Shown: piece after piece, positions 6,199 to 6,238 of the stretch
How the letters are laid out: each line of letters begins with the position of its first letter
Position numbering within the stretch: the stretch's first letter is position 1
Source of the DNA: an uncultured Clostridia bacterium
Lineage (GTDB): Bacteria; Bacillota; Clostridia; Peptostreptococcales; Anaerovoracaceae
Assembly: GCA_938045615.1 (NCBI GenBank)
Contig: CALIBC010000132.1
Coordinates: 1 to 6,238, forward strand
DNA: 6,238 bases
Direction: 5' to 3'
Notes under the pieces: model-generated
The model's database searches: none
What the model was told of the DNA's origin: nothing
The model's input: the letters and a program-made list of their open reading frames with translations, nothing else
Translations under genes and position numbers: made by a program

Positions 6199-6224
6199 TC
6201 CGGTGTAACCGTCATCTCGAACCT

Positions 6225-6238
6225 TTTATGTGCAAGGT
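6225..6238. repeat. Terminal 14-bp direct repeat, right copy (circle overlap)
   Basis: Exact copy of bases 1-14. With the overlap removed the molecule would be 6224 bp. A true tandem repeat in a 6238-bp circle, or flanking repeats of an inserted element, are less likely alternatives. Confidence 0.8.

Overview
The window appears to be a complete small circular plasmid from a Bacteroidales bacterium (Bacteroides, Parabacteroides or Prevotella type). The first 14 bases (TTTATGTGCAAGGT) recur exactly as the last 14, as expected when a circular molecule is cut with a short overlap; the circle would then be about 6224 bp. Bacteroidales origin is inferred from the MobV-type relaxase with a long coiled-coil tail, the AT-rich DNA, the mostly absent Shine-Dalgarno sequences, the lipoprotein with a relaxed lipobox, and long AT-rich hairpin terminators. 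No antibiotic-resistance gene, transposase, integrase or tRNA/rRNA was seen.

All eight credible genes lie on the minus strand. Read in transcription order from the right end: (1) a cluster of three small genes (88, 51 and 92 codons; a basic protein, a short Trp/Arg/Lys-rich protein and a two-helix membrane protein), closed by a perfect 15-bp hairpin terminator at 5299-5333; (2) a tightly packed three-gene operon (5162-2936) encoding a lipoprotein, a soluble protein and a five-helix membrane protein, none of which I recognise; (3) a 126-codon winged-helix-type DNA-binding protein (2852-2472); (4) a 498-bp non-coding control region (1974-2471) with G-rich direct repeats and a strongly folded inverted-repeat element, a likely oriT and/or oriV; (5) the mobilization relaxase (1973-450); (6) a second non-coding region of about 475 bp that crosses the circle junction (449-1, then 6238-6199) and holds a 16-17 bp tandem array resembling plasmid iterons.

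The relaxase should nick oriT and lead the plasmid strand into a recipient, using the transfer channel of a co-resident conjugative element. Replication is the puzzle: no recognisable Rep is present, yet there are two repeat arrays and two small putative DNA-binding proteins (the 126-aa winged-helix protein and the basic 88-aa protein), either of which might act at them. The lipoprotein/soluble/membrane operon takes up about 2.2 kb, over a third of the plasmid. It looks like the accessory cargo and is the best candidate for an undescribed cell-envelope system; its function cannot be read from the sequence.
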